A stretch of DNA of 64,000 nucleotides from JBBRCE01 sp038205115 (lineage in GTDB: Bacteria; Planctomycetota; Planctomycetia; Pirellulales; JBBRCE01): contig JBBRCE010000009.1 in NCBI GenBank assembly GCA_038205115.1, positions 75,272 to 139,271 of the forward strand, in the 5' to 3' direction. The notes below the pieces were generated by a model. It saw only the letters and a program-made list of their open reading frames with translations. It made no database searches and had not been told where the DNA came from. The position numbers were made by a program, and so were the translations under genes. This document shows, piece after piece, positions 43,299-50,068 of this stretch; within the stretch, counting starts at the first letter, position 1; every line of letters begins with the position of its first letter.

Positions 43299-44777
43299 AT
43301 GCAAGCCACCGAAGATCTCATTCGTAGTGTCGTTCAGCAAGTGCTGAGCGAAATCAACGCTAACAAGTCGGTCACCAAGGCGGACAGTCACGGCGACTGC
43401 GGATGCCACAGCAAGTCAGACGCCTGCGGTTGTCATCGCGGCAAGTTCGGTATTTTTGACAACGTTGACGATGCCGTGGCCGCCGCCACCGACGCCTTCG
43501 AGCAACTCAGCGAACGAACGATTGCCGACCGCAAGCGGATCATCGATCACATCCGCCGCATTTCGATCGACCAGTGCGTCGAACTCGGCACGATGGAAAT
43601 GAACGAGACCAAGGTCGGCCGACTCGAACATAAGATTGCAAAACTCAAAACGCTGGGCGAGCGCACGCCGGGCGTTGAGTTCATGCGCAGCGAAGTGTTC
43701 AGCGGAGATAACGGTCTGGCCGTGATCGAACACGCACCGTTCGGCGTGATTGGCTGCATCACGCCGGTCACGCATTCGCTGCCAACCATCACCGGCAACG
43801 CGGTGAGTATGATCGCCAGCGGCAACACGCTAGTGGTCAATCCGCATCCGTCCGGCAAGCGCGTTGCCGCCGAAGGCGTACGCCGTTTTAACGAAGCCAT
43901 CTATCGCGACCTGGGCATCGACAATTTGATTTGCCTATTGGCCGAGCCGACTTTGGAAACGGCCAATTCGCTGTTTAACCACCGCGGCGTCAAGCTGATT
44001 TGCGTGACGGGCGGGCCAGCGGTTGCCAAGGCGGCCATGCAAAGCAGCAAGCGGGCCATCGTCGCCGGGCCAGGCAATCCGCCGGTTGTGGTCGACGAAA
44101 CGGCCGATCTGGATCGCGCCGCGCGCTGCATCATTCAAGGTGCATCGTACGATAACAACTTGCTGTGCATTGCCGAAAAAGAAGTATTCGTCGTCGCCGA
44201 AGTCTTCGACCGCATGCTGGAAGCGATGGAAAATGCCGGCGCCGTGCGTTTGAACGCGCGCGAAGTCGACGCCCTGACCGCCAAGGCGATCACCAGCGTG
44301 GGCGAAGGCAAAGACAAGCACGATGTGGCGCATAAAGACTTCATCGGTCAAGACGCCGCCAAGTTGGCCGCCGCCATTGGCAAAACGATTTCGCCCAACG
44401 TGGAATTGATCTTTGGCGAAACCGACGAGCATAACCCGTTTGTGCCGGTCGAACAAATGATGCCCTTCTTGCCATTTGTCCGCGTCAAAGACGTCGATGA
44501 AGCGATCGCCAAGGCCAAATATTACGAACACGGTTTCCGTCACACCAGCATCATTCACTCCAACAACGTGCGGAACATGACCAAAATGGGCCGCGCCTTG
44601 GATACCACGTTGTTCGTCAAAAACGGGCCATGCATGGCGGCGCTCGGTTTGGGCGGAGAGGGTTACCTGTCGTTTTCGATTGCCACGCCCACCGGCGAAG
44701 GTGTCACCACGCCACTCACGTTTACCCGCGAACGCCGCTGCTCATTGATTGACGACCTGCGAATTTTAGGAAAGTAA
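43299..44777 (+). CDS. CoA-acylating aldehyde dehydrogenase (PduP-like) with Cys/His-rich linker
   Basis: 492 aa. It oxidises an aldehyde to acyl-CoA with NAD+, here probably lactaldehyde to lactoyl-CoA. The N-terminus (ATEDLIRSVVQQVLSEIN) is an amphipathic encapsulation helix. Residues 34-46 contain a twofold CGCH motif spaced by five residues (C34, C36, H37, C43, C45, H46), which could bind a metal. The dehydrogenase core follows: APFGVIGCITPVTHSLPTI, CVTGGPAV, GPGNPPVVVDETAD, and catalytic Cys290 in DNNLLCIAEKE. It is the signature enzyme of the compartment and lies between two BMC-P genes. Confidence 0.94.
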   Translation: MQATEDLIRSVVQQVLSEINANKSVTKADSHGDCGCHSKSDACGCHRGKFGIFDNVDDAVAAATDAFEQLSERTIADRKRIIDHIRRISIDQCVELGTMEMNETKVGRLEHKIAKLKTLGERTPGVEFMRSEVFSGDNGLAVIEHAPFGVIGCITPVTHSLPTITGNAVSMIASGNTLVVNPHPSGKRVAAEGVRRFNEAIYRDLGIDNLICLLAEPTLETANSLFNHRGVKLICVTGGPAVAKAAMQSSKRAIVAGPGNPPVVVDETADLDRAARCIIQGASYDNNLLCIAEKEVFVVAEVFDRMLEAMENAGAVRLNAREVDALTAKAITSVGEGKDKHDVAHKDFIGQDAAKLAAAIGKTISPNVELIFGETDEHNPFVPVEQMMPFLPFVRVKDVDEAIAKAKYYEHGFRHTSIIHSNNVRNMTKMGRALDTTLFVKNGPCMAALGLGGEGYLSFSIATPTGEGVTTPLTFTRERRCSLIDDLRILGK

Positions 44778-44784
44778 CTCGACC

Positions 44785-45045
44785 ATGCAAATCGGACGCG
44801 TCGTCGGTACGGCCACCAGCACGGTCAAGCATGCCTCGATGGAAGGCTGGAAGTTGCTGGTTGTGCAATTTTATGGAGTCGACGGAACCACGCCGGACGG
44901 CGAACCGGTGCTGGCCATCGATACGCTCGGCGCTGGCCGCGGAGACAACGTGATCCTCAGCAGCGACGGCGCAGGCACGCGCAAGATTTTGAAACACGAC
45001 AGTACGCCCGTGCGATGGATGGTGCTAGGCATTGAGGACGAATAG
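44785..45045 (+). CDS. BMC-P shell vertex protein (EutN/CcmL type) 2
   Basis: 86 aa, seven bases after the aldehyde dehydrogenase. MQIGRVVGTATSTVKHASME, WKLLVVQFYG, LAIDTLGAGRGDNVILSSDG and a terminal VRWMVLGIEDE mark a compact EutN/CcmL protein close to the minimal family length. It should form pentameric shell vertices. Confidence 0.95.
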   Translation: MQIGRVVGTATSTVKHASMEGWKLLVVQFYGVDGTTPDGEPVLAIDTLGAGRGDNVILSSDGAGTRKILKHDSTPVRWMVLGIEDE

Positions 45046-45109
45046 GGAATTGAAAACCGCAAATTGCGATCAGCAACTTGCAGGATGAACGCGGCAGCCA
45101 TCGGAAATT

Positions 45110-45853
45110 ATGAACATCACAGCGGAACACATCGAACGGATCGTACGCGAGGTGCTGGCGAATTTGCCAGCCGCCAAAGCGACTTCGTTGCTTGTTCCGC
45201 CGAGTAGCACAGCGTCCGTTAAAACGGGTACACCTGCAATTTCAGCGGCAGACGTGCCGCAGGCCAACGCCATTGCGATCGACGGCAAAATCATCACGCT
45301 GGCACAGCTTGAAAAGCGGATTCAACCGGCCAGTCAAATTCTGCTGCATCGCGGAGCCCTGGTCACACCGGCCGCCCGCGATTGGCTCCGCGAGCGCAAC
45401 GTGGCAATTGCGTTTCATCCCGCAAAGTCATCTGCAGTTACGCCGCCCAAGTGGCAACTGGCTTGCGCCACGGCTGAGACCGATTTCGATCCGGCACAAC
45501 TTCTGCGAAACGCCAACAAAGACAACGTCGCCACCGATCGTCTGGCCAGCACAGGCTTAAGCAGCGTGATTGACGAACTGGCCGACCGCGTCGCCAAGGG
45601 CGGCATGCTGGGCTTGCTGTTCACCACCAAGCTAGCCGCCGGCAATTGTTTGGCGAATCGCGTTCGGGGTGTGCGCGCGGCAAGTGCTCATTGCCAAGTC
45701 GGCGTGAAACAAGCCATCGCGGAAATCGGACTGAATCTGCTTGTGATCGATCCGCGCGGCAAGAGTTCGTTTCAGCTGGGCAAGATGCTGCAAGCTTTTT
45801 ACGGAACAGCCGCTCGCGAATGCCCGGCCGACTTCGCAAAGAAACTGCAGTAA
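45110..45853 (+). CDS. Uncharacterised microcompartment protein with encapsulation helix and RpiB-like C-terminus
   Basis: 247 aa. Residues ~4-18 (TAEHIERIVREVLANLP) closely resemble the PduL helix (ETIERIVRQI), so it is probably lumenal cargo. A linker of ~40 residues leads to a segment IITLAQLEKRI...GALVTPAARDWLRERNVAI, reminiscent of EutT/PduO-neighbour proteins. From ~150 the sequence resembles the RpiB/LacAB fold (GLLFTTKLAAGNCLANRVRG, VRAASAHC, LNLLVIDPRGKSSFQLGKML). I believe a similar hypothetical gene occurs in other PVM-type loci, but its reaction is not known to me. An isomerase acting on a sugar phosphate is one possibility. Confidence 0.7.
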   Translation: MNITAEHIERIVREVLANLPAAKATSLLVPPSSTASVKTGTPAISAADVPQANAIAIDGKIITLAQLEKRIQPASQILLHRGALVTPAARDWLRERNVAIAFHPAKSSAVTPPKWQLACATAETDFDPAQLLRNANKDNVATDRLASTGLSSVIDELADRVAKGGMLGLLFTTKLAAGNCLANRVRGVRAASAHCQVGVKQAIAEIGLNLLVIDPRGKSSFQLGKMLQAFYGTAARECPADFAKKLQ

Positions 45854-45888
45854 CCAGCTTTAACAAGCGTCATCACAGAAACCACCTT

Positions 45889-46185
45889 ATGCGAATCGGC
45901 AAAGTCATCGGCACCCTGACGCTCAGTCGCTGGCATCCTACGCTGCAAGGTGCGCGCTACCTGATGGTGGTGCCGCAGTCGCTGGACAATCTCACTGGAG
46001 CATCCAAAGCGCAAGCCGAAGAGTTCGCCGTGTATGACGATTGCGGCGCTGGCCACGGATCGCTGATTGCCATTAGCGAAGGCGGCGAAGCGGCGCAGCC
46101 ATTTCGGCCCGACGTGAAACCGGTTGACGCTTACAACGCGGCAATCTTGGACGAAATCCATCTGCCCACCGACACACGAAATTAA
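45889..46185 (+). CDS. BMC-P shell vertex protein (EutN/CcmL type) 3
   Basis: 98 aa from ATG 45889; the frame is open further upstream inside the preceding gene, but the fold begins exactly at MRIGKVIGTLTLSRWHPTLQ. YLMVVPQSLDN, FAVYDDCGAGHGSLIAISEG and a C-terminal AAILDEIHL complete a EutN/CcmL domain. It is the most divergent of the three vertex proteins, with DDCGAG where the others have DTVGAG or DTLGAG. Three BMC-P genes with two BMC-H and no BMC-T match the PVM type. Confidence 0.93.
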   Translation: MRIGKVIGTLTLSRWHPTLQGARYLMVVPQSLDNLTGASKAQAEEFAVYDDCGAGHGSLIAISEGGEAAQPFRPDVKPVDAYNAAILDEIHLPTDTRN

Positions 46186-46228
46186 TTCCGACACAATCCA
46201 TACTTCATCACTTTCAGTCGAGCCCGTT

Positions 46229-47104
46229 ATGCGACCAGTCAATCTACAGCAACTCAAAGAAGAAATCTGCGACATCGGCCGGCGGATTTACAACAAGGGT
46301 TTTGCCGCCGGCAACGACGGCAACATCTCGTTCCGGCTCAACGAAAAAGAAGTGCTTTGCACGCCGACCATGGTTTCTAAAGGCTTTCTCAAGCCCGACG
46401 ACCTGTGCATTGTGGACATGGAAGGCAAACAGATTTCCGGCAAGAAAAAACGCACCAGCGAAATTCTGCTGCACCTGGCGATCATGAAAGAACGCCCGGA
46501 ACTCAAGAGCGTGGTGCATTGTCATCCGCCGCATGCCACCGCGTTTGCCGTGGCCCGCGAGCCGATTCCCCAATGCGTGCTGCCTGAGGTGGAAGTGTTT
46601 TTGGGCGATGTGCCCATCACCAAGTACGAGACTCCTGGCGGTCAGGCGTTCGCCGAAACGATTCTGCCGTTCGTCAAGAAATCGAACGTGATCATCCTGG
46701 CCAACCACGGCACGGTCAGCTATGGCGAAACGGTCGAAAAAGCCTACTGGTGGACGGAAATTCTCGACGCCTACTGCCGGATTTTGATGTTGGCCAAAGA
46801 TCTGGGCCGCGTGAAATACTTCGACGAGCCCAAGGCGCGCGAACTGCTCGATCTGAAAACCAAGTGGGGCTATACCGACGCACGGCTCGATCCCGGCATG
46901 GAGAATTGCGACATCTGCGCCAACGATGTTTTCCGCAGCACCTGGGAAAAATCCGGCGTGGCGCGCAAGGCCTTCGAAGCGCCTGAACCGATGGGGCCCA
47001 AGGCCAAACAAGCATCGGCCCCGACAGCCGCCGGAACTCCCGAACAAGAAGCGCTGGTCAAAATGATCACCGAGCGCGTGATTGCCGCATTGAACGGCAA
47101 GTAA
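46229..47104 (+). CDS. Class II aldolase (fuculose/rhamnulose-1-phosphate type) with C-terminal encapsulation helix
   Basis: 291 aa from ATG 46229. It should cleave a deoxysugar 1-phosphate to lactaldehyde and DHAP. Class II aldolase motifs: GFAAGNDGNISFRLNEKEVL, VSKG, SEILLHLAIMKERPELKSVV, the zinc site HCHPPH and ILANHGTVSYG. The catalytic core ends near residue 235. A linker rich in A/P/K/T leads to a C-terminal helix EQEALVKMITERVIAALNGK, matching the C-terminal encapsulation peptide reported for the P. limnophila aldolase. It places aldehyde release inside the shell. Confidence 0.92.
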   Translation: MRPVNLQQLKEEICDIGRRIYNKGFAAGNDGNISFRLNEKEVLCTPTMVSKGFLKPDDLCIVDMEGKQISGKKKRTSEILLHLAIMKERPELKSVVHCHPPHATAFAVAREPIPQCVLPEVEVFLGDVPITKYETPGGQAFAETILPFVKKSNVIILANHGTVSYGETVEKAYWWTEILDAYCRILMLAKDLGRVKYFDEPKARELLDLKTKWGYTDARLDPGMENCDICANDVFRSTWEKSGVARKAFEAPEPMGPKAKQASAPTAAGTPEQEALVKMITERVIAALNGK

Positions 47105-47214
47105 ACAATCACGCGGTCGCTCAGTCGTCGTCCCAACAAAACGGACGTTACGACTGAGATTCGTTGAAACCCCGAACTCCTTTTCAGCATTCACACTCAG
47201 AACGCGTTGAACCT

Positions 47215-48153
47215 ATGAAAGTCAGTATTATTGGCGGCGGCGGATTGGTCGGCAGTTGCACCGGCTTTGCTTTACAGACCGGCAAGATCGTTCGCGAAAT
47301 TGCCATGCTCGACGCCAATGCCGAGGCCGCCGCCGGCCAAGCGCTCGATCTGCTGCACGGCGGTGCGTTGACGGCCGATCAAGTGATTTCGTCCGGCGGT
47401 TACGAGCACATTCCCAGCAGCGATGTAATTTGCATTACGGCCGGCCTGCGTCGCAAGCCCGACGAAAGCCGCTTGGACCTGATCAATCGTAATGTCGATT
47501 TGTTCCTTGGAATTCTCAGCGAGATTACCAAGGCGGGTTACAAAAAAGACGCAATCGTCGTCGTGGTTTCCAATCCGGTCGATGTGCTGACCTATCTGGC
47601 AGCGCAGCGGCTCAATCTGCCCGCCGCGCAGGTCATCGGTCTTGGCACGCAGCTCGATACGATTCGCTTCCGGGCGTTGATAGCGCAGAAATTGAACGTT
47701 CCGCCCTCGCAAGTTTCCGCACTGATTCTCGGCGAGCACGGCGACAGCATGTTGCCGGTGTGGTCCAGCGCGTCGATTGCCGGACTGCCGCTCGAAAAAT
47801 TTCCTGGGTGGTCGCCAAAGCTGGGTGACGAACTCTTTACCCGTGCCAAAGGTTCGGGCGCAGAAGTCATCAAGAAAAAAGGCGGCGCCGGCTTCGCCGT
47901 GGGCATCGCCATTCAAGAAGTGATCGAAACCATTGCGCTGGACCGTCAGCGAATTCTGCCGGTTTCCAGCGTGATGACCGGCGCGTACGGACTGCGCGAT
48001 GTGGCTATCAGCGTGCCTACGGTGGTTGGGCGAAAAGGCGTGATCGGCATTCGCGAAATCGAACTCTGGCCGAAAGAAGTTCAGGCGCTGCGGAAAAGTG
48101 GGCAGGTCTTGCGCGGCACGATCGACACTGTGCTTGCACGGATCGGTAAGTAG
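47215..48153 (+). CDS. Lactate/malate dehydrogenase-family enzyme
   Basis: 312 aa from ATG 47215. Rossmann start VSIIGGGGLVGSCTGFAL, substrate-loop ITAGLRRKPDESRLDLINRN, SNPVDVLTYLA, catalytic LGEHGDSMLPVWS. It reversibly reduces a 2-keto acid with NADH and could recycle the cofactor of the aldehyde dehydrogenase. The specificity position (Gln in lactate, Arg in malate dehydrogenases) is Arg80, with substrate Arg86 six residues on, so the sequence argues for a malate-type pocket although PVM-locus enzymes are often labelled lactate dehydrogenase. No encapsulation helix is seen. Confidence 0.88.
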   Translation: MKVSIIGGGGLVGSCTGFALQTGKIVREIAMLDANAEAAAGQALDLLHGGALTADQVISSGGYEHIPSSDVICITAGLRRKPDESRLDLINRNVDLFLGILSEITKAGYKKDAIVVVVSNPVDVLTYLAAQRLNLPAAQVIGLGTQLDTIRFRALIAQKLNVPPSQVSALILGEHGDSMLPVWSSASIAGLPLEKFPGWSPKLGDELFTRAKGSGAEVIKKKGGAGFAVGIAIQEVIETIALDRQRILPVSSVMTGAYGLRDVAISVPTVVGRKGVIGIREIELWPKEVQALRKSGQVLRGTIDTVLARIGK

Positions 48154-48169
48154 GAAGCAGACCAAGATT

Positions 48170-48199
48170 CACCGCGAAGGCGCAAAGGACGCGAAGAAA
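48170..48199. repeat. Intergenic REP-like repeat, copy 1
   Basis: CACCGCGAAGGCGCAAAGG followed by ACGCGAAGAAA. It lies just after the dehydrogenase stop and is inverted relative to copies 2 and 3. Confidence 0.85.
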
Positions 48200-48288
48200 T
48201 ACAGAAGGATTGGTAAGCACTGGTCATATTGAGAACACCTCCCGATTGATTCATCATTGGTAGCAACTGCTTCGTAACTCTCTTTTCC

Positions 48289-48315
48289 TTTGCGTCCTTT
48301 GCGCCTTCGCGGTGA
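48289..48315. repeat. Intergenic REP-like repeat, copy 2 (inverted)
   Basis: TTTGCGTCCTTTGCGCCTTC followed by GCGGTGA, the reverse complement of copy 1 over about 25 bases. Copies 1 and 2 could form a hairpin in RNA across the ~90 bases between them. Confidence 0.85.
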
Positions 48316-48383
48316 AATAACTTTTTCCTCAATTCGCGGTGATAAAACACTGAGTCAGAAGTTCAGTCGCTGGAGCAACGTTT

Positions 48384-48779
48384 ATGGGCGTGAAGAGTCG
48401 AGCGGAGATCGAAGAGATCGCGACGAAGCTGGTCGACTCGATGGTTCAGGTGCATAAAGAACTTGGTCCTGGCCTGCTGGAGTCGACGTATCAAGCCTGC
48501 TTGGCGTTCGAATTGAAAAGTCGCGGCATCGACGTCCAAATTGAAGTCAGCCTGCCGGTCACCTACAAAGGGCTGTTGATCGAAGCCGGTTACCGAATCG
48601 ATCTATTCGTGGCGGACTGCATCCTCGTCGAAAATAAATCAGTTCACGAACTTTTGCCCATCCACCGCGCCCAAGTCTTAACCTACCTAAAATTATCGAA
48701 CGTACGTCTAGGCTTCCTGGTGAATTGGAACGTCCCGTTGATCAAAGACGGCATCCAGCGAATTGCCAGCAAGCTTTGA
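48384..48779 (+). CDS. GxxExxY-family protein (PD-(D/E)XK nuclease-like)
   Basis: 131 aa. The family-defining motif appears as GPGLLESTYQACLAFEL (G-x-x-E-x-x-Y). The nuclease-like core has GYRIDLFVADCILVENKSV, giving Asp and Glu-x-Lys as expected for PD-(D/E)XK enzymes, then HRAQVLTYLKLSNVRLGFLV. TGGAG precedes the start. The gene is framed by three copies of an intergenic repeat (48170-48199, 48289-48315, 48801-48831) and separates the microcompartment operon from the next gene. The biological role of this widespread family is not established; it looks like an insertion. Confidence 0.88.
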   Translation: MGVKSRAEIEEIATKLVDSMVQVHKELGPGLLESTYQACLAFELKSRGIDVQIEVSLPVTYKGLLIEAGYRIDLFVADCILVENKSVHELLPIHRAQVLTYLKLSNVRLGFLVNWNVPLIKDGIQRIASKL

Positions 48780-48800
48780 AGCAATCGGTCTCTCCTTGCC

Positions 48801-48831
48801 TTTCTTCGCGTCCTTTGTGCCTTCGCGGTGA
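48801..48831. repeat. Intergenic REP-like repeat, copy 3
   Basis: TTTCTTCGCGTCCTTTGTGC followed by CTTCGCGGTGA, in the same orientation as copy 2 with one G-to-T-type difference in the core. It lies directly after the GxxExxY gene. Confidence 0.85.
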
Positions 48832-48865
48832 TCTTCAGTCTGTTATCCTTGACGGTCGCTGAACC

Positions 48866-50065
48866 ATGCAGAAATCGCTCGACCGCAAATTGGCCGCGAT
48901 TCATGCTGATCCGTCCGGTGCCAGGGACTTCATTCTGGCCGATGCCAAAGATGCCGATATGGCGTTCGGAATTGCCGCGCCCGGTATGTCACCGGAAACG
49001 CAAATCAGCCCCGCACGTCGGCGGACGCTGGCCGAATATCGCCAGGAGATTCGCCAGATCGTGCGTCAGGGGCTAGTCGATATCGTGCTGATGTCGGCCA
49101 GTACGAACGAACTGCTGACGATTCACGAGCGATTGTTCGACGACAGCCAGGTGACGCCGGCCGCCCGCGCCAACGACACCAGCGACGTCTGGGCGGTTCG
49201 CGGTGGCACGTATCTCGATCAGCCGGCACAGACATTTCGATCCGCTACGCTGGATCACATCCAATGTGGCCACGTCCATTGCCAACCCGACGAGCGCGGT
49301 CGCGGTGCCAATCTTGGCCTGTACAGTTTGACGTTCAACAATCGGCTCGAAGACGATCGCCGCGCGCTCCAGCAGTACAACGCGTTTCGCACCGAGGCCG
49401 AAGCGGTTGGCTTCCGGCACTTTTTGGAAGTGTTCGATCCAAATGTCAGTACCGGCATGAGCGCCGGCGAAATTGCCGCATTCGTCAACGACCAAGTTGC
49501 CCGCACGCTGGCTGGCGTTGCGCAGGCAGGACGGCCGGTGTTTTTGAAACTGGTCTACCACGGCCCGCAAGCGATGGAAGAACTGGTGTCGTACGATCCG
49601 CACTTGGTGGTGGGCGTTCTCGGTGGCAGTTCCGGCACGACGTACGACGCTTTCAAGCTGCTTTCCGAGGCGCAAAAGTACGGCGCGCGGGCGGCGCTGT
49701 TCGGTCGCAAAATCAATCACGCCGAATGCCAGTTGGCCTTCGTGGAATTTCTGCGCCTGATTGCCGACGGAGCGATCTCGCCGGAGGAAGCCGTGCGGGC
49801 CTATCACGGCGTGCTAGTCAAACGGAACATCAAGCCGTGGCGCAATCTGGAAGACGATCTCCAACTGCAAACCGGCGTGATGAGCTACGTCAGTTCGAGC
49901 GTCAGCGTTGCCACGGACTCATTATCGCCGCGCGCGGTCGTTGCAAAATTCCCAATGAATCGAGCCATCGCCAGCGATCTGCCCGACTTCTCGAAAATGT
50001 CGGCAGCCGAGAAGCGAGCTTACCAACAGGCCAAGCGCGATCGGACGTTCGGCTCGTTCGGCTAG
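48866..50065 (+). CDS. Conserved-looking protein, possible class I aldolase-like TIM barrel
   Basis: 399 aa. I do not recognise it firmly. An N-terminal ~100 residues lead to strands and helices suggesting a TIM barrel: VDIVLMSASTNELL, FRHFLEVFDPNVSTGM, GRPVFLKLVYHGPQAMEEL (a Lys in the place of a Schiff-base lysine), VVGVLGGSSGTTYDAFKLL and GARAALFGRKINHAECQLAF, the last resembling the phosphate-binding end of DhnA/FbaB/LacD-type aldolases. A second aldolase acting on products of the compartment is conceivable. It is separated from the operon by the GxxExxY gene, and its stop lies four bases from the convergent hydrolase gene. Confidence 0.5.
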   Translation: MQKSLDRKLAAIHADPSGARDFILADAKDADMAFGIAAPGMSPETQISPARRRTLAEYRQEIRQIVRQGLVDIVLMSASTNELLTIHERLFDDSQVTPAARANDTSDVWAVRGGTYLDQPAQTFRSATLDHIQCGHVHCQPDERGRGANLGLYSLTFNNRLEDDRRALQQYNAFRTEAEAVGFRHFLEVFDPNVSTGMSAGEIAAFVNDQVARTLAGVAQAGRPVFLKLVYHGPQAMEELVSYDPHLVVGVLGGSSGTTYDAFKLLSEAQKYGARAALFGRKINHAECQLAFVEFLRLIADGAISPEEAVRAYHGVLVKRNIKPWRNLEDDLQLQTGVMSYVSSSVSVATDSLSPRAVVAKFPMNRAIASDLPDFSKMSAAEKRAYQQAKRDRTFGSFG

Positions 50066-50068
50066 CCG

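Noticed and set aside
40971..46185. A trimeric (BMC-T) shell gene
   Set aside because: All shell genes here encode single BMC-H or EutN/CcmL domains; no double BMC domain is present, which fits the PVM type.
48170..48831. CRISPR array made of the three repeat copies
   Set aside because: Only three copies, in two orientations and at unequal spacing, with a gene between them and no cas genes nearby.
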